Source of the DNA: Parus major
Lineage: Eukaryota > Chordata > Aves > Passeriformes > Paridae
Assembly (NCBI RefSeq): GCF_001522545.3
Contig: NC_031773.1
Span: 46,980,359-47,044,358, forward strand
DNA: 64,000 nucleotides
Reading direction: 5' to 3'
Both the position numbers and the translations under genes were made by a program. Positions within the stretch are counted from its first letter, which is position 1, and every line of letters starts with the position of its first letter. The notes below the pieces were generated by a model. It worked only from the letters and a program-made list of their open reading frames with translations. It was not told the origin of the DNA and made no database searches. This document shows positions 1-12,808 of this stretch, piece after piece.

Positions 1-1352
1 GTGTTCATTGTCTTTATAAACTAAGGAAAAATTGCACTGTCACTTCTGCCTGCAAGGTTTTTGCTACCCTTTGCCACAAAAGGTGGGTTGCTCCTCTCGC
101 ATTGGCAGTCTGAGCCAAGGTGGGCAAAAGTGAGGTCTCGGTTTGCTCGGGTGGTTACTCGTGTTTGAAGTCCTGTGCTTTAGTTCCTCTACAGTTCAGT
201 CTCAAACGTATGGGGAGCAGATACCTGGTACCCTTCCTCTGGAGAGACTGGGATCTGCTGCGCCTGCCAGCCCTGGCCTAAGGCAAACACACAAAGCCGG
301 TGTTTGGGAGGCACTTGTCTGCACACCTCGTCACACGGTGTCACCCAGGGACAGGCCGCCTAACACGAGTCATCCTTCGCAAACCAGCCGTGCAAATGTG
401 GCAGCGTGAGGGGAGAAAAGGGCTCCTGAGCTGAGTGACAGCACCTGCTCACAGTGCTGAGAACACGTGTGTAACTTGAATGAGGCAGGAGCTAACAGCG
501 TGCGCCGAAAGAACCGCTGTGACACCACCGAGCACATGCTTAAACAACGAAGCAGATAATGTGCCACTTTCCCAAAACACGAATATTTTTACTCTTACCA
601 TTGGAGCAATCACAACCACCAAGCCAGCAGGAAGGTGATGCAAACAGAGATAGTCACTTTTACATTATTGACTGTAAGGAAATGGTAACAGCAAGTGTAC
701 TTCAGAAGTAATGCCTCTCTTCATCTCCTCCTTTCTGAGATATGCTGAGCACATGCTGCTCTGAATTCTTTCCTGGGAAGCCAGGAATGTTCAGCAGCCG
801 TCAGAAACAGGCTAATGAGCTTGGAGTGAAAAGATAGAGAATTATTGCTGAAACCTGAAATCTGACTTTGCTATGAGAAGACAGAATCATCCAAGGTTAT
901 TTTCGCCTGCCTCTGAAAGCCATAAGCACAGAGGAAAAACGTAGTTCTCTTTTTAGCCAGATTATCTTCCTTTGTTGTTTTTCTATTCATAAATAATTGA
1001 ATTGAGAACCTAACTATGAAAAAGCAGCACCCCTGACTATCCTTCCAAGGCATGGAAACAGCAGCAAAATGTTTCCTGTGAAAAACTCCCTCTGCCAGAA
1101 GGAAAAGATCATAGCTAGACACTTCCTGGCAAAAAAGAGTCTTCAGATTAGCTCTTTATCTCTTTTAATCTCTAGTTGAGATTGTTGGCAACATATATCT
1201 TTGCCTTGTAATAACTATAGTATCAGTGCTCATTAATGCCCTTTGCACCAAGATTTGTAGATCCTTTATCACAACTGAGTAAATAGCTCCATTAAACACA
1301 TTATATAAGCAAGGAAATGGAGCTAGCAGCCAGCTGAGTTCTGCCCTCTCAG
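1..1352. other. intergenic DNA, nothing recognised
   Basis: AT-rich sequence with no open reading frame that looks coding, no recognised repeat and no CpG island. The short open frames on both strands lack family-like composition and flanking splice signals. By synteny it is the flank upstream of CYP2D, on the side where TCF20 lies in human, but no TCF20 exon is visible. Confidence 0.5.
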
Positions 1353-2930
1353 GGTTTAGGTTTAGGCTTATGTTCAGGTTAGGTTTATGAAAACCACAAA
1401 GCCTAGATCTTCAGGGATGTTGCAACTCCAAAATGCATGCAAAGTGGAGTATTTCCTGTCATCTGATTACACTTGATTACAATAATTTAATATCAAAATT
1501 TTATTTCTTTAAACTGAATTTCATTTCATTGTAAGTCTACCATACACAGATTGTTCCACTTTCTTCTTTGATTTCAAGATTTCAATGAGTAGCAATTTAG
1601 CAAGGTTTGGTCCATTTCCATGCATTTTGTGTCACCACAGACAATTTAATTATTTTCATTTTGTTTCAGAATTCTCTCTTTCAATTTTAGCTTTTCATTT
1701 TTTCCCATTCTTCTCCTATCCATTTGTTTCACTTCATTCCCTGATTTAGAGATTTCATTGAGGGTAGGACTGGCAAATTTCTGGCCTTTAAACTACATTT
1801 GGTTGTATCACTCCATTGCATCCCCTGTCTCCTTCTTTACCTTTCTTCTCTGATTTCAGGACTTCAGTAGGAATCATTTTGTCACATTTTGGTGACAAAA
1901 ATTTCACTTTTCACTGCACCTCATTTAATCTCAGTCCATTTGGTTGTAGTCACTCCATTTCCAAATTTCCGGGTTTTTTCAATTGCATTGTTTTAATCAT
2001 ATGTCCTATCCAGAGCATTTGTTAGACTCTGTTCTCTGATTTCAAGATTTCATTCCCTTTCCTGAAAGGAAGTTTTTCCAGTGAGATTCATTTGGGCAAA
2101 AGATTCCAGTGAGTATCATTTGGGTTGGTTTCAGTTAATTTCATTCAGAGAAAAGAACACCCTTCAACCCAAATATTTCTCCCTCCATACCATTCTTCTT
2201 GGCACAATTCACATTCTGGACACCTAGACAAAGTGCTGCTTTTCCTGCTTTTCTTAGGATATAAGAATACATTTAGCATATGTTGTAGTTTTTGGTTGGG
2301 AAAACCACAAAGCCCAGAGCTCCAAGGACACTGCATCTACAAAAGGCCAAGGAGAGCACAGTACTGACCAAACTGCTCCTTCCACAGCCTTCTGCTTGGC
2401 ACCACCCACGTGCTTGGCACCTCAGCAAAAGGTTGCTTTTACTGCCCTGCTTATGTTTAGACTTGTGCTTGAGGTTAGGGTCTTGGAAACCACAAAGCCA
2501 AGACCTCCAAGGAAGTTGCAACTCCAAAAGGCATGCAAAGGGGAGCACTTCATATCATCTCATTACCTCTGATTACCATCACTTTAATTTCTGAATTTTA
2601 TTTCTTTAAATTGAATTGAATTTCATTATAAGTCTACCATAGCAAATTTATTTCACTTTCTTCTCTGATTTCAAGATTTCATTGAAACCTTGTGATTTCA
2701 ATGAGTAGCAGTTCAGCAAGGTTTGGTCCATTTCCCTGCACTTTATACCATCCCAGTCCATTTCATTATATTTAGTTTGTTTCAGATTTTTTTCTTTTAT
2801 TTTTTTCTTTTATTTTTTTCTTTTATTTGATTTAACTCCTTTCTTCTCTTGTCCATTTATGTCATTCCCTGATTTCAGGATTTCAATGAGTATATTTTTC
2901 AATGAGTATAATTTTGGTGCACTTCATTTC
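1353..2930. repeat. degenerate composite repeat array
   Basis: A segment carrying AACCACAAAGCC followed by a CTCCAAGGA-like and GCAACTCCAAAA-like stretch occurs near 1392, 2303 and 2488. The first and third copies extend over about 400 bases of matching sequence, including GTAAGTCTACCATA-like and GCAAGGTTTGGTCCATTTCC blocks. A second motif, CTGATTTCAAGATTTCA with variations, recurs near 1570, 1745, 1850, 2037, 2665 and 2870. The first copy is preceded by a GGTTTAGGTTTAGG run. I do not recognise the family. It may be an old satellite or a locally duplicated transposon. Boundaries are approximate. Confidence 0.65.
2786..2828. repeat. T-rich 13-bp tandem repeat
   Basis: About three copies of a 13-base unit TTTTTTCTTTTAT lie inside the larger composite array. 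Confidence 0.75.
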
Positions 2931-3149
2931 CCAAAATCAGGGAAGAGGAAACAAGGAGACAGGAGAGGAAGTAGAAGAAATTAAATGCTAAAAAATAAAA
3001 GAGAAAATTCTCAAATAAAGTGAAAACAACAAAAGTGAATGGGATGACTTGTCCATTCAGCAGCAGGTTCATGTTTCTCCTACTCTTGCTTTTGCTATTT
3101 TTGTACACAAGAACTTTATCTTGCTGCTTTTGACATAATTTCTCAGGTT

Positions 3150-3603
3150 CAATCGATGACTAAGAGGCAATCTGGAACAGAGGCTAGACAGTGTGAAAGG
3201 AATAAAGGAGGTATTTATTAAAAGGCCTTCAAAGGATACACCTTGAGCAGTACAAGAGCCTGGCTGAGGCTACACCCAAGATGGACCCAAGATGGCCCCT
3301 GAGTCATGAGTTTTCACACTTCTATAAGTTTTGTTCCGTTTACATATTGGGGTTAATTGTCCAATTATAGCTTCAGGTTATGAAATCCCATCCTCCCAGA
3401 TTGCTCTCCTCAATTCCCTGTAGTTTGTACTCACTGGGCCTGAAGCTGTAACAGTGTCCTTGGTTCTCAGGCTGGAAAAGGATTGTTTTGTCTAACTCCC
3501 CTGTGAAGAGAACTTGCTAATACTTTACATGGAGTTCACAGTTACACACCAAGGCAGCACAGAATCTGAAAAACATGAAAGTTAAAACTTAAGGGGCATC
3601 ACA
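3150..3603 (-). mobile_element. probable solo LTR of an avian endogenous retrovirus
   Basis: The block has the make-up of an LTR read on the minus strand. It would start with TGTGATGCCCC at 3603, and an AATAAA-type signal lies in minus orientation near 3208-3220 (the plus strand reads GTATTTATTAAAAGG). It ends just past the AGGCAATCTGG stretch near 3165. No gag, pol or env reading frame adjoins it, so it looks like a solo LTR. The sequence resembles LTRs I recall from songbird genomes, but that could not be checked. Exact ends and a target-site duplication are not resolved. Confidence 0.55.
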
Positions 3604-6600
3604 ATTACAAGTGGACTTTGACTTTCACAGACATATCTTTGCATGCCAAGAAGTGGCTCAGTATTCCTCAGGTTACCATCCCTGCTTCCAACTTGTATAA
3701 ACTCCCTTTTTATGTTTGAATTTTGCCAGAAGCTCCTTGTTCATCAATGAATGAAACATTTATGGAAACTTACTGTACAATAAGCTTTACAAAGAAGAAG
3801 AAGTACATCTGTGGTTTTACTTAGTGTTTTTCTGATACCATACATTTAATTTCTTATAATTTATAATACATTTTGAGTAGGTGTTTGAGAAGGTGTTGAG
3901 TAGGGTTTTTGCCTAAGTAAATTTACCTATATTAGAGATTTAATAATGAAGGAACTTTTTTCAGGTTGTAACTATCGATGTTGTGACTGGGACAGAAAAC
4001 CAGAGATGAAATAAAGAATTAGTTTCCTTTTTAAGTACATAATTTCTGAGTTATATCCAATAATTGACTTAGAAACCTAAAAGTTACATGTTTACTTTCT
4101 ATGCTAGGGGACTTAAGGCACAAAGAGTTCATGGAGCAGTCCCATTATTTAGAACAGACTCCGAGCCATGAAGCATACTGAGCAAAAAAGAAATGATAGT
4201 CAGCCAAGAGCTGTTTCCCAGCTTAACTGAATCCCTCATACATGATAGAAAATACCTCTGCCTGTTGGGAAACAGAGGCTCCTTCTATCCCAGCTCTTTT
4301 AAAGAATGGAGCACAGCTTATCCTTTCCTTTTAGAAGAGGTTTTCCTTTTATTGTCTTCTCCCCTTCTCTTTGTGCCCCTAAAACTGTCAAACAAAGTGG
4401 AATATACAGGTTCAGGTCAAGTTCCTCTCCTGATTAAAGGAAGCTTTAATTTTCCCAGAAAGTGCCATAATCATGAAGGTACAGCACATTTTTCTACCAT
4501 TTTGCTTTGCCACTCTTTCAAGAACTGAAAAGTCACAGGGACAGTCAGGAAAAACAAGACAGAACATCTCTGTAGCCTGTGTTAAGGGTTCTTTAGATAA
4601 CAAGCTCTCATTTGTAAAACTAAATTCACCCAATATCTGGCCAAGGTAGGCCTTGGGACTGCAGGACCACGCAGACAGGTCTGTCACTGTTTCAGTGGAG
4701 CACTTCTTCTTTTCTGTACGGTGGTACTATTTCAAAAGCATAGTTAATACATCTTGTTTAACTATGCAGCAAAACTCTGGTAGCTGCCACAGTCCTAATA
4801 GATGGAAGCTCTAGTTTGATTCCCCATCATGCTGAGGAATTATTACAATTTTGTATTCTGACTTGGGGGGAGGCTCACTGTCTACTCAGGCTTTATAGAA
4901 AAAGTGGGGCAGAGCCTCTTCTTTCTATATTCTTTTGAAAAAGCTATAGCTGTTACCAAGCTTTACAAGGTTCTTAAATCAGCCTCCATTTTACACATGG
5001 TCTGAAACTTCCTAACACAATAATAGTAATAATAAGCCTCTCTGAAGAGTGAAATACAGCAAAGTCTATTCTCTAGGTATAGGACAGACCAAGCATGAAA
5101 TAATTGTCAAAAATTACTGTGTCAATATTAACATTCACAGTATCTGGAACCCGAGACAGTAAAAAGCAAAAGAATTACAGTACATTGGAGAATGAAGTAT
5201 GTGCTTACCTGGTAGGCAGATAACCAGTAATGCCTCCAGAATTTTTGATTTCTGCACCCAAATTCCATTCAGGGTTTTTATTGGACCTACCACAAAACAT
5301 TTCTGGTAACATTCCTTTGTTTATCATGGATACAGAAAATCAAATGTAACTCCATACTCAAACTAAAATGTTTTCTTAAATTATATTAGTGTATTAAGCC
5401 ACTTTGAGGCAAGTCAGACTTCTTATATTTATTTTACACTTCAGATTATACTTGGAAAAAAATATCCTAAAAGCACAGTGTCATTACTTCTTATATATAA
5501 AGCATAAGTAAACAGAAAAACTAGAAGAATTTAACTGGAAGCTAGTCTAATTATTTGCTTGAAAAGCTTAAACAGAAAAACTGTTTATTAAATAATAGCT
5601 TTATTGGAAACAAATTTTCAGCATTGCAAAGTATGATACCTTCCATTCGAGGATGGACATGTAAGTCACCTATACAATCTACATATCTACTGTTTGGAGA
5701 AATTTACATTTATTATTATGGTATCTGAGTGCAAAGAAAATCATAAAGCCAGGAAAATTATCAGACAGAACATCCAGTCTCTGCTGTCCATATTCCCAGA
5801 AATGTATATGGTAGAAATATTAGCCTTTTTCCATTTCTGCTTGTTGGCTTCATGAACATTGCTGTGGGAAAGTGAGGGCTGGGATACATCATACTCTTTC
5901 CTTACAAAATACTAATATTTAAAACAGGTATTCAGTATTGCCCAGCAGTTATGAGAAAGCCCAGCTCTTTGCCCTGGCAAGTCAATGTTGTTCTCCTGGC
6001 AACTTCAGAACCCTTAAGTAGAAGAGTCATACAGGATCACATTCATGGAATAGGAAATTATTTCTGCCAGGCTAATTAAAGCCATAGAAAACACAGAAAA
6101 AAGTTAGAATCTTAAAATGCATTCCTTATTGATCCAGGTCTCAGAGAAAGTGTGTTCCAACAGCAATCTGCTGGTTTGCAAAACAAGTTTTATATTGCTG
6201 TCTGCATTTTCCATTACATAAATGAATTTGTAGGCTTCATATATACATTTGTAGATAGGAAAGCTGTTAGAAGTTTACTATATTTTGGTGCTAAATGCCA
6301 CAACTGAAATATGCACAAGTCACAATCAGGGCATCTCCAACTCAAGAAGTTTAGGAAAAATATAAACAAATTAAATTATTATTATTAACTGATCAGTGTC
6401 ACCACACAAATTAATGGCAGAAACTAATGGCTTTTTTCTATCTGGCTTCCAAAACATGGATTTAATTACACCATTATTTCCAAAGGTGTCCACTGATCTC
6501 ACACTTTAGGAAAGTAGCATGAGTTTTCACGGATAGAATGCATCTCTTTAAATGCATCTCTTATGGAAAAAAAAAAATTAATAACAGGGTTTTAGCCAGC

Positions 6601-9600
6601 AGCTGTGTCCAAAATTCCCCAGGATGCTCCCATTACAACAAAGAAAAACCCCAAGGTATCAGTATTAAACCAAAAATGAAAAGAAAAGCAATATATATAT
6701 TCACAGATCCTGAGAAGCTTAAAAAGCAGGAAACCAAAAGCAGCAGCTGAGAGAAATCAACAGCCTATGGTACTGGGGGCGTAAGCCATATTTTCCTGAC
6801 AGTTTCACAAGAGAGTGTGAGTCAAGGCAACTGCTGCCAGTCATTTTCCGAATGAGCAGGCATCTTCCCAGAGCTCAGACACATCACAGAGGTTTAATGG
6901 AATCTATAGGAGGCATTTTGGAGCAGAGATGGAACCACAACCTGTGTAAAGCATCACCTTTAATTCATTACCTCCCCACTCTGGGCTTAGAAATTGCACG
7001 TTCTGAGCTGTTTGGCTAACTCAGATTGAAGTAACAGAGGGAACATTTTAGCCTGTGAGACAACCAGAATTTGGCAATTAAAACCAAGCCAGCTTGCCTT
7101 GATCTCTGCTTAACCCCAGTTAACATGATGAGGTTGCTGTAGTTAGGGCCCATAACCACCCTGGGCTTGCTGAACTCGTGAAACAATTGCTGGACAGTGT
7201 TACTTGTATGTGTGAGCTCAGTCCCGGATCATCTCAAGCTCTGTGAAATGTCAAGTAAAAATAAAGCTATTCTGCTCTTACCATTTTGATTTTTCAGCCC
7301 TTACTGTCCAAGGCTTTCCTAGGAGTGACTTCATCTCAATGACTGCTTTATTCATCCCGAGATGTTGACGCTTGCAGCAACTGCACGTCTCACTCTGCCA
7401 AACTGCTCTCAGCACCACTGTAGCCCGTCTCTTTGACATCTTCCAGCACCAGCACAGAGTTGTCTCTCTGAGGTGAAAGATGGGGCCCAAGACACGTGTT
7501 GCTTTTAGTACCAAGCTCACAGTCATTGCCCTTTCAGTGGAAGAGACATGTATGGGGATGGGATGGCATGAGGGATACTGGCATGGGAAGGGATGGGTGA
7601 AAGAAGTTCAACTCACTTTGGTGATAAGTGAATTAGTGTGATTGATATAGGAAAAAGGATAGGAAGCCATGGGGAATTTAAGGAAGAAAAGCCTGAAGAA
7701 CAGATTTCTTTGCAACGTGGGAAGGCTGGCAGTAAGTCATAGTAACAGTAACTATGAAAGACTTGGCTATTTCAGTTCTGCTGACTGCTTTATTATGAAC
7801 AAGCTGTTAGCACAGTCCATCTTAAGGCTGTAGAATTACTTCCAATGTTTAAAACCCCCATCTGAAGGCCAAGAAAGTCACAATGAACCAGCTGAGATAA
7901 AAATTTCCTGAGCTGGGGTTGTGCTTCAGGCTAAATTTGTTTGGGAACATTCAGCCAAAATTTTTTTCATCCCTTTCTAATGGCTAACATTGTTCTTAGA
8001 AATCCATTGTTTATCTGACCTTCTCCTAACCCGTTAGAAAAATTTCTGGTGATATTTTCCTTTCTCAGTTTAATGCTTTGAAGCATTACACGCGGAATTT
8101 GGCAGGAGGCAGCTTTCTGTTAGGAAGACACATTGCACCAGCTCTCTAAAACTGTGCTCAAACTTGGCTGTGTTACAAGCACTTGAAAAGCCAGTTTGCG
8201 TGCACTTGATAGAGCTCTCAGTTCTTAATCTAAAATTCCCCCGAGATGTCAGAGCGGAGCAGGTGGTGGTTATTGCCGGCTGCCAGGGGCTGCTAAGGGC
8301 CAATGACAAGTGTGAAGCTGGTCTCTGCCATGCACCCCTTGCCCCTTCCAGCACCAAAATGGTCGGGGGAGAAGCCATCTGAGCGAAGGCAAAACAGGGA
8401 AAAGAGAGATTGTGTGCTGGAAAAAGGAGGTGGGGGAAGGATCCAAAAAAAGTCTGGGACTAGGTGGGAGACCGTATTTTCTGGGCTTAGTAAAGGCCAC
8501 CAAAGAAGAAAGGTTTCTGGGGTCTGCACCAGCCCCAGCTCTGCTGTAGCCTGGGAGATGGATAGCCAGGGAATGAGAGCAGCAGGTTTCACACTAACCA
8601 ATGTTGTTCCAAGAGGCTTTGTTCCTTCAGAATGAAAAATTGCTGAGGTTTGTGTCCATCTACATCTGAGGTGTTAAGGCGAAAGCAGTCAGCCTGCTGG
8701 GATTTGGAGAAAAAATTTCTGAAAGCTCATGGAAATATTCATGCTATGTGACCAGTGCTTCCTGGCTGGCTCCAGGCTTGAAGCAAAGAGGGAGGGAAGG
8801 GTGTTTCTTTGGCCATTGGAAGGGTTTCACCCCACCTTTGTGGAGAGAGGAGTATGTGATGCTGGGTAATTATTGAGACATCAGTTTTCATGAACAGGCA
8901 CTAATATATGACCTCCATGTCCAGGGTGCCAAAGTTGTGGCCCTGCAGGAAGATCTGCAGAAGCTGCTTGCAGCCTCAGCTGGGAGCTGGGCAGGTGCCA
9001 TGCAGGGACAGCTGTGTGTGGCACCTTCTAGACTTTTTCTCTCATGTACCAACACTTAGAAGATCATTTGCTTCCATTGGTGGCATCTCAGAGGGACAAA
9101 TGGCTGCCTGCTCCTCACCCATGCAAGCCTCACTGATGGTCACTGTGGAAAAGCCCATCTAAATCACCTTTATGGGCAGGGTGTGAACAGTAGGTGGCAA
9201 AATAGACTTTGAAGACAAATGCTCTAATTAAAACCAGATTAGTAAGTGATCATCATCTATTCTGTGCACCGAATAAAGGAAATATAGCATGTAACTATAA
9301 TTAAATATGATCTTATGGACAATATGAACAAAAAGGCTCAACTAAAATTGCCTAAAAAAAGAAAAAAACAGACAACTCCTATCTTGCTTCTGGATGCTTT
9401 GTTTTGAAATATTAACATGGGTTTTTTTCCTTAAATATATGTTTCTGTTTGTATTTCAGTGTCTTCACTTAAAGAATGGTGATATCTGCATGTAACTTCT
9501 GTAATTCCACTAAGCTCATCTCTAAATTGACTGTGCACCCAGCACAGCAGGGCAGCAGTTAGCTAAAATTAATATGTATGGATTTGGAGGGTTTTTTCCC

Positions 9601-10259
9601 TGACTTGAAAATTGCTCAAAATATTACTTTATTGAAAAGAAATGTAAATAAGCATATTTCATTCTTCAGAAGAATAATTACCCTTTTCTCTTTCTCTCTG
9701 TCAGAAAGAGATTTGTTGTCTATTGTTTCTTTGCTGTCTTTGAAAACTGTTCTTTTGAAATTATGAATCTATAGCACTTGTTCCACTCCTATGCAGGGCT
9801 GGCCATCCATGCTACTAGGCAAAAGTGGAGGAGCTGTCAAGTTTGCAGGAAAGGATCATTTACCAAGTGACCTTTTAGAAAGATGTCAATTGGGAAGTCA
9901 GTGTCAGTGTAGATTTTTGTTTTTCTTAAGCTGATGCATTTCTCAGGTTGCAGCTTTGTCACTTTATGTCAAGGCTGAGCCACAGGAAGCAAGAGTAGCT
10001 GGAGACTTCCTATTCTGATGGCCTTCCAGGGTAATGATCATTAAAATTAAATCCACTCTCTGAATTCTGATCAACTATCCTTGTTAGAGCCCACAGGTGA
10101 ATGGTGGGAGTTCAACAGCCTTTGGTTCTAGCCAAGGTAAGCAAAACTGAAAGGACCTAGGTGGATATTTTTAAGCTGAAATTCATAAAGCTCGATCTCA
10201 AAATAAAGTGAAACAGGCAAGGTAGCATCCCTTTACTGGTGGGGTGATGAGGAAATGTC
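3604..10259. other. intergenic DNA, nothing recognised
   Basis: About 6.6 kb of AT-rich sequence with simple repeats (short TAA and ATT runs near 5025 and 6375). Open frames are short and scattered on both strands. None continues across splice-like junctions or resembles a known protein. Confidence 0.5.
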
Positions 10260-11520
10260 CACTGACATTCTTGGGACCACATTTCCCATCTTTCCACTGT
10301 CATCTGAGTGCGTGGGTCACTAAAATCAATATAGGAGGAAGCCCTTGATCACCTTTTATCATTCAACCAACTCCTGCTCAAGTCAGCCCACTGAATAGGG
10401 AACTGTTCCAGCTCTGTCTCCTGAGACCTCAACACAAGAGCTGTTTGAAATGTGGTGGGTACTCAAAAGCCAACAAACTTCCAGGCTACACCACAAACAG
10501 ATTTCAGGTCTGGTAGCTCTCCCAGGCTGGACTTGCCAAGAGTGCCCTCTGTCCCATCAGCCATGTTGTTAATAACCTAAATAAACCTTATCAGCCCCAG
10601 TATAGACACCTAAGGGACGTCACTGGTGATCATCCACCAGCTGGACTCTGTGCTGCTAATCTCACTTCTTTCAGCCCCACAATCTGAACAATCACCCACC
10701 CACTTTATCAGCTACCCTGCCAGTCTCTATGTCATTGATTTAGCCAAAAGGGTCCTGTAGAAATTGGTGTTATAGGCTTTACAGTGTCCAGGAAATAAAT
10801 GAGACACACTGATCTCATGCTTTGAGGAGGTTGCCCTCCAAGAACAATCAGCTCTCCTGGGCCCCTTCACTCTCCAGAGCAGCTCCCTTTGGGATCCTGC
10901 AAAGGAGATCTCTGGATAAAATGAAACCTGCTCTTCTGCAGTTAAGGGCAGTAATGCTGTTTGTACTTGCTGATTTCTTGCAGGACTTAGTATTTCACAG
11001 TTTTATGGTTGCTGCAGGGAAACTTATCCTTGACCATCATATCCTGAACCAATTCCTCCTATTTTGTGAACAGCAAACCCAGCACAGCATCTCCTCCAGT
11101 TATCTAATCAGTCATGTGCATCATGAAGCTGTCTTGAGCACACTTGAGAAACCATCCAGATTGTGCCTGACCATGCAGCCCTTCAATTAAAGCACACTGT
11201 GAGTTAGTCCTAAGGCCTGTGATTGTGAGGGATGGCTCTATTGACTTTCTCTCCTTTCCCAAGAAGTCTGTTGTGAGTGCCTGGCACAACACTGCCCATA
11301 GCACTTTGTCGCCTTCTCCTTGTCCACAGGCACTCAGCCCATCACCTCTCCCATGGCCAGGTGCTGGGCACTTCTCTGCATGACACACAACCACTCCTCA
11401 TTGTTTCCAGCCTGTTCTTCCTGAAGACACTGTGCCCATTGTGGCAGCTCTCCAGATATGTGAACTACCCCAGCATGTCTTTGTAACTCAAAAGAAATCA
11501 GAGTTCTGCAGTTGTGTGGG
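10260..11520 (-). mobile_element. old, degraded CR1-type LINE remnant
   Basis: Read on the minus strand, 10560-10660 keeps the layout of the CR1 reverse transcriptase stretch known as VPQGSVLGP...NIFINDI: ATCACCAGTGACGTCCCTTA, then GTCTATACTGGGG, later TATTAACAACATGGC. It is full of substitutions and indels. Sequence from 10820 to 11520 resembles the region upstream of the reverse transcriptase in long avian CR1 copies, though more weakly. The block is non-functional. The two parts may be separate insertions. Confidence 0.5.
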
Positions 11521-12519
11521 AGCTGGTAATTCCCCCAGTTGTTTTCCATTCTACATATTTGTTTAAAACTACCTGAGACAAATCCTGAACCCTGAGTCAT
11601 GATGCTTTCAAAACAGGATCCTGCTGTGGAGACTTCAGCAAGGTAACATCAGCACACAGATAATGAGCATGGAGGTGTCTCCCCTCACAGGGAAAAGGGC
11701 ATTTGAGGCCCTGGCTGCACACCAGCACTGCCTGCACAGCATTTGTAGGTGCATTGCCTTGCAGCCTGAGTTCTCCATCACTGCTGCAGCAACTGCTCCA
11801 TCAGGAGTTTTTCCTCTGATCATGCTGAGATCACAGATCAAGCTGTGATGGCTTTACTGCTTCTTTTTATCTAGAGCTGACTGTACTAAGGGCAAGGTTT
11901 ATTGACCTCTGACGGCAGAGATGCCAGGAGCACACAGCTGTGCTGCTTCAGGAAATCTTTTTACTAACTCCATAATTGTGTTGGCATTTGCTGCCCCAAA
12001 GGCTGGATATTTGAGGCACCTTGTAATACATGTGACTTCTTCCTTGTAGCTGAACTGCGTTCTACAAAAGCTGAGATCATTGTGCTGACTGACATTCGGA
12101 GTTTGATAAAAAGTTTTAATCCTAGAAACATAAATTATTTTTAAAATCTCAGGTGACTGTTTTAAGCTAATTTCTGTAGTAAGTTCTGTTAGGGAATGTT
12201 TGATCTAACCTGAACTTTCCCAAGTTCCAATGAAACCTATCCTTAGCCTGCAAACAGAAACCTGTATATGACCTGTGTTTCAGAGCTGCTTCTTCCTTGA
12301 CTTGCCTGTGCTAACAAGAAGGTGACACACATTTAAACAAACTTTTTCCAAATCGCCTCATGAGAATGCAGCAAGACTGGCTGCTTGTAAACTTCTCGTT
12401 GTTTGTGAGAGAAGGCATCCAAACACCCAGGGCTCACCCAGCCCTGCCCCACTGAGGGCATTGTTAGCACCACCCGCCACTTACAGCAGCAACAGAGGCA
12501 CAGCCCTCAGCTCAGGCTT

Positions 12520-12790
12520 TGGAAAAAGAAGAGGAGGAGGAGGAGAGATGATCCTCATCACCACTCCCCTAAGGCTGAACAGAGCAGAGGAGGAGCTTAT
12601 AATTAGAGCCAAGCTTTGCATTCAAAAGGCAGCAAGTGCAGGGGGAGAGGAGCAGCAGAAAAAGGCAGTGTGGGGAAAAGGAGGAAGCAAGGAGAAAGGG
12701 GCAGCTGTCAGGGCAAGAAAGGGGGAGGGAGGAGAAGAGAAAAGGCAAAGGGAGGCAGCAACAGTCCTGGGTCAAAAGAGGAAGATCAAG
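12520..12790 (+). promoter_or_regulatory. CYP2D proximal promoter and 5' leader, purine-rich
   Basis: A TATA-like TTATAATTA lies at about 12597-12605, some 205 bases before the CYP2D start codon. From about 12635 to 12785 the plus strand is strongly purine-biased, with runs such as AGAAAGGGGGAGGGAGGAG. If the TATA-like site is used, this tract is the 5' leader. The start codon context is CTACAAAATGG. Transcription start is inferred, not seen. Confidence 0.4.
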
Positions 12791-12808
12791 GAGTAGACAG
12801 GCTACAAA

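Noticed and set aside
10822..11190. 122-codon plus-strand open frame
   Set aside because: It lies antisense within the probable CR1 remnant and has no recognised similarity on its own strand.
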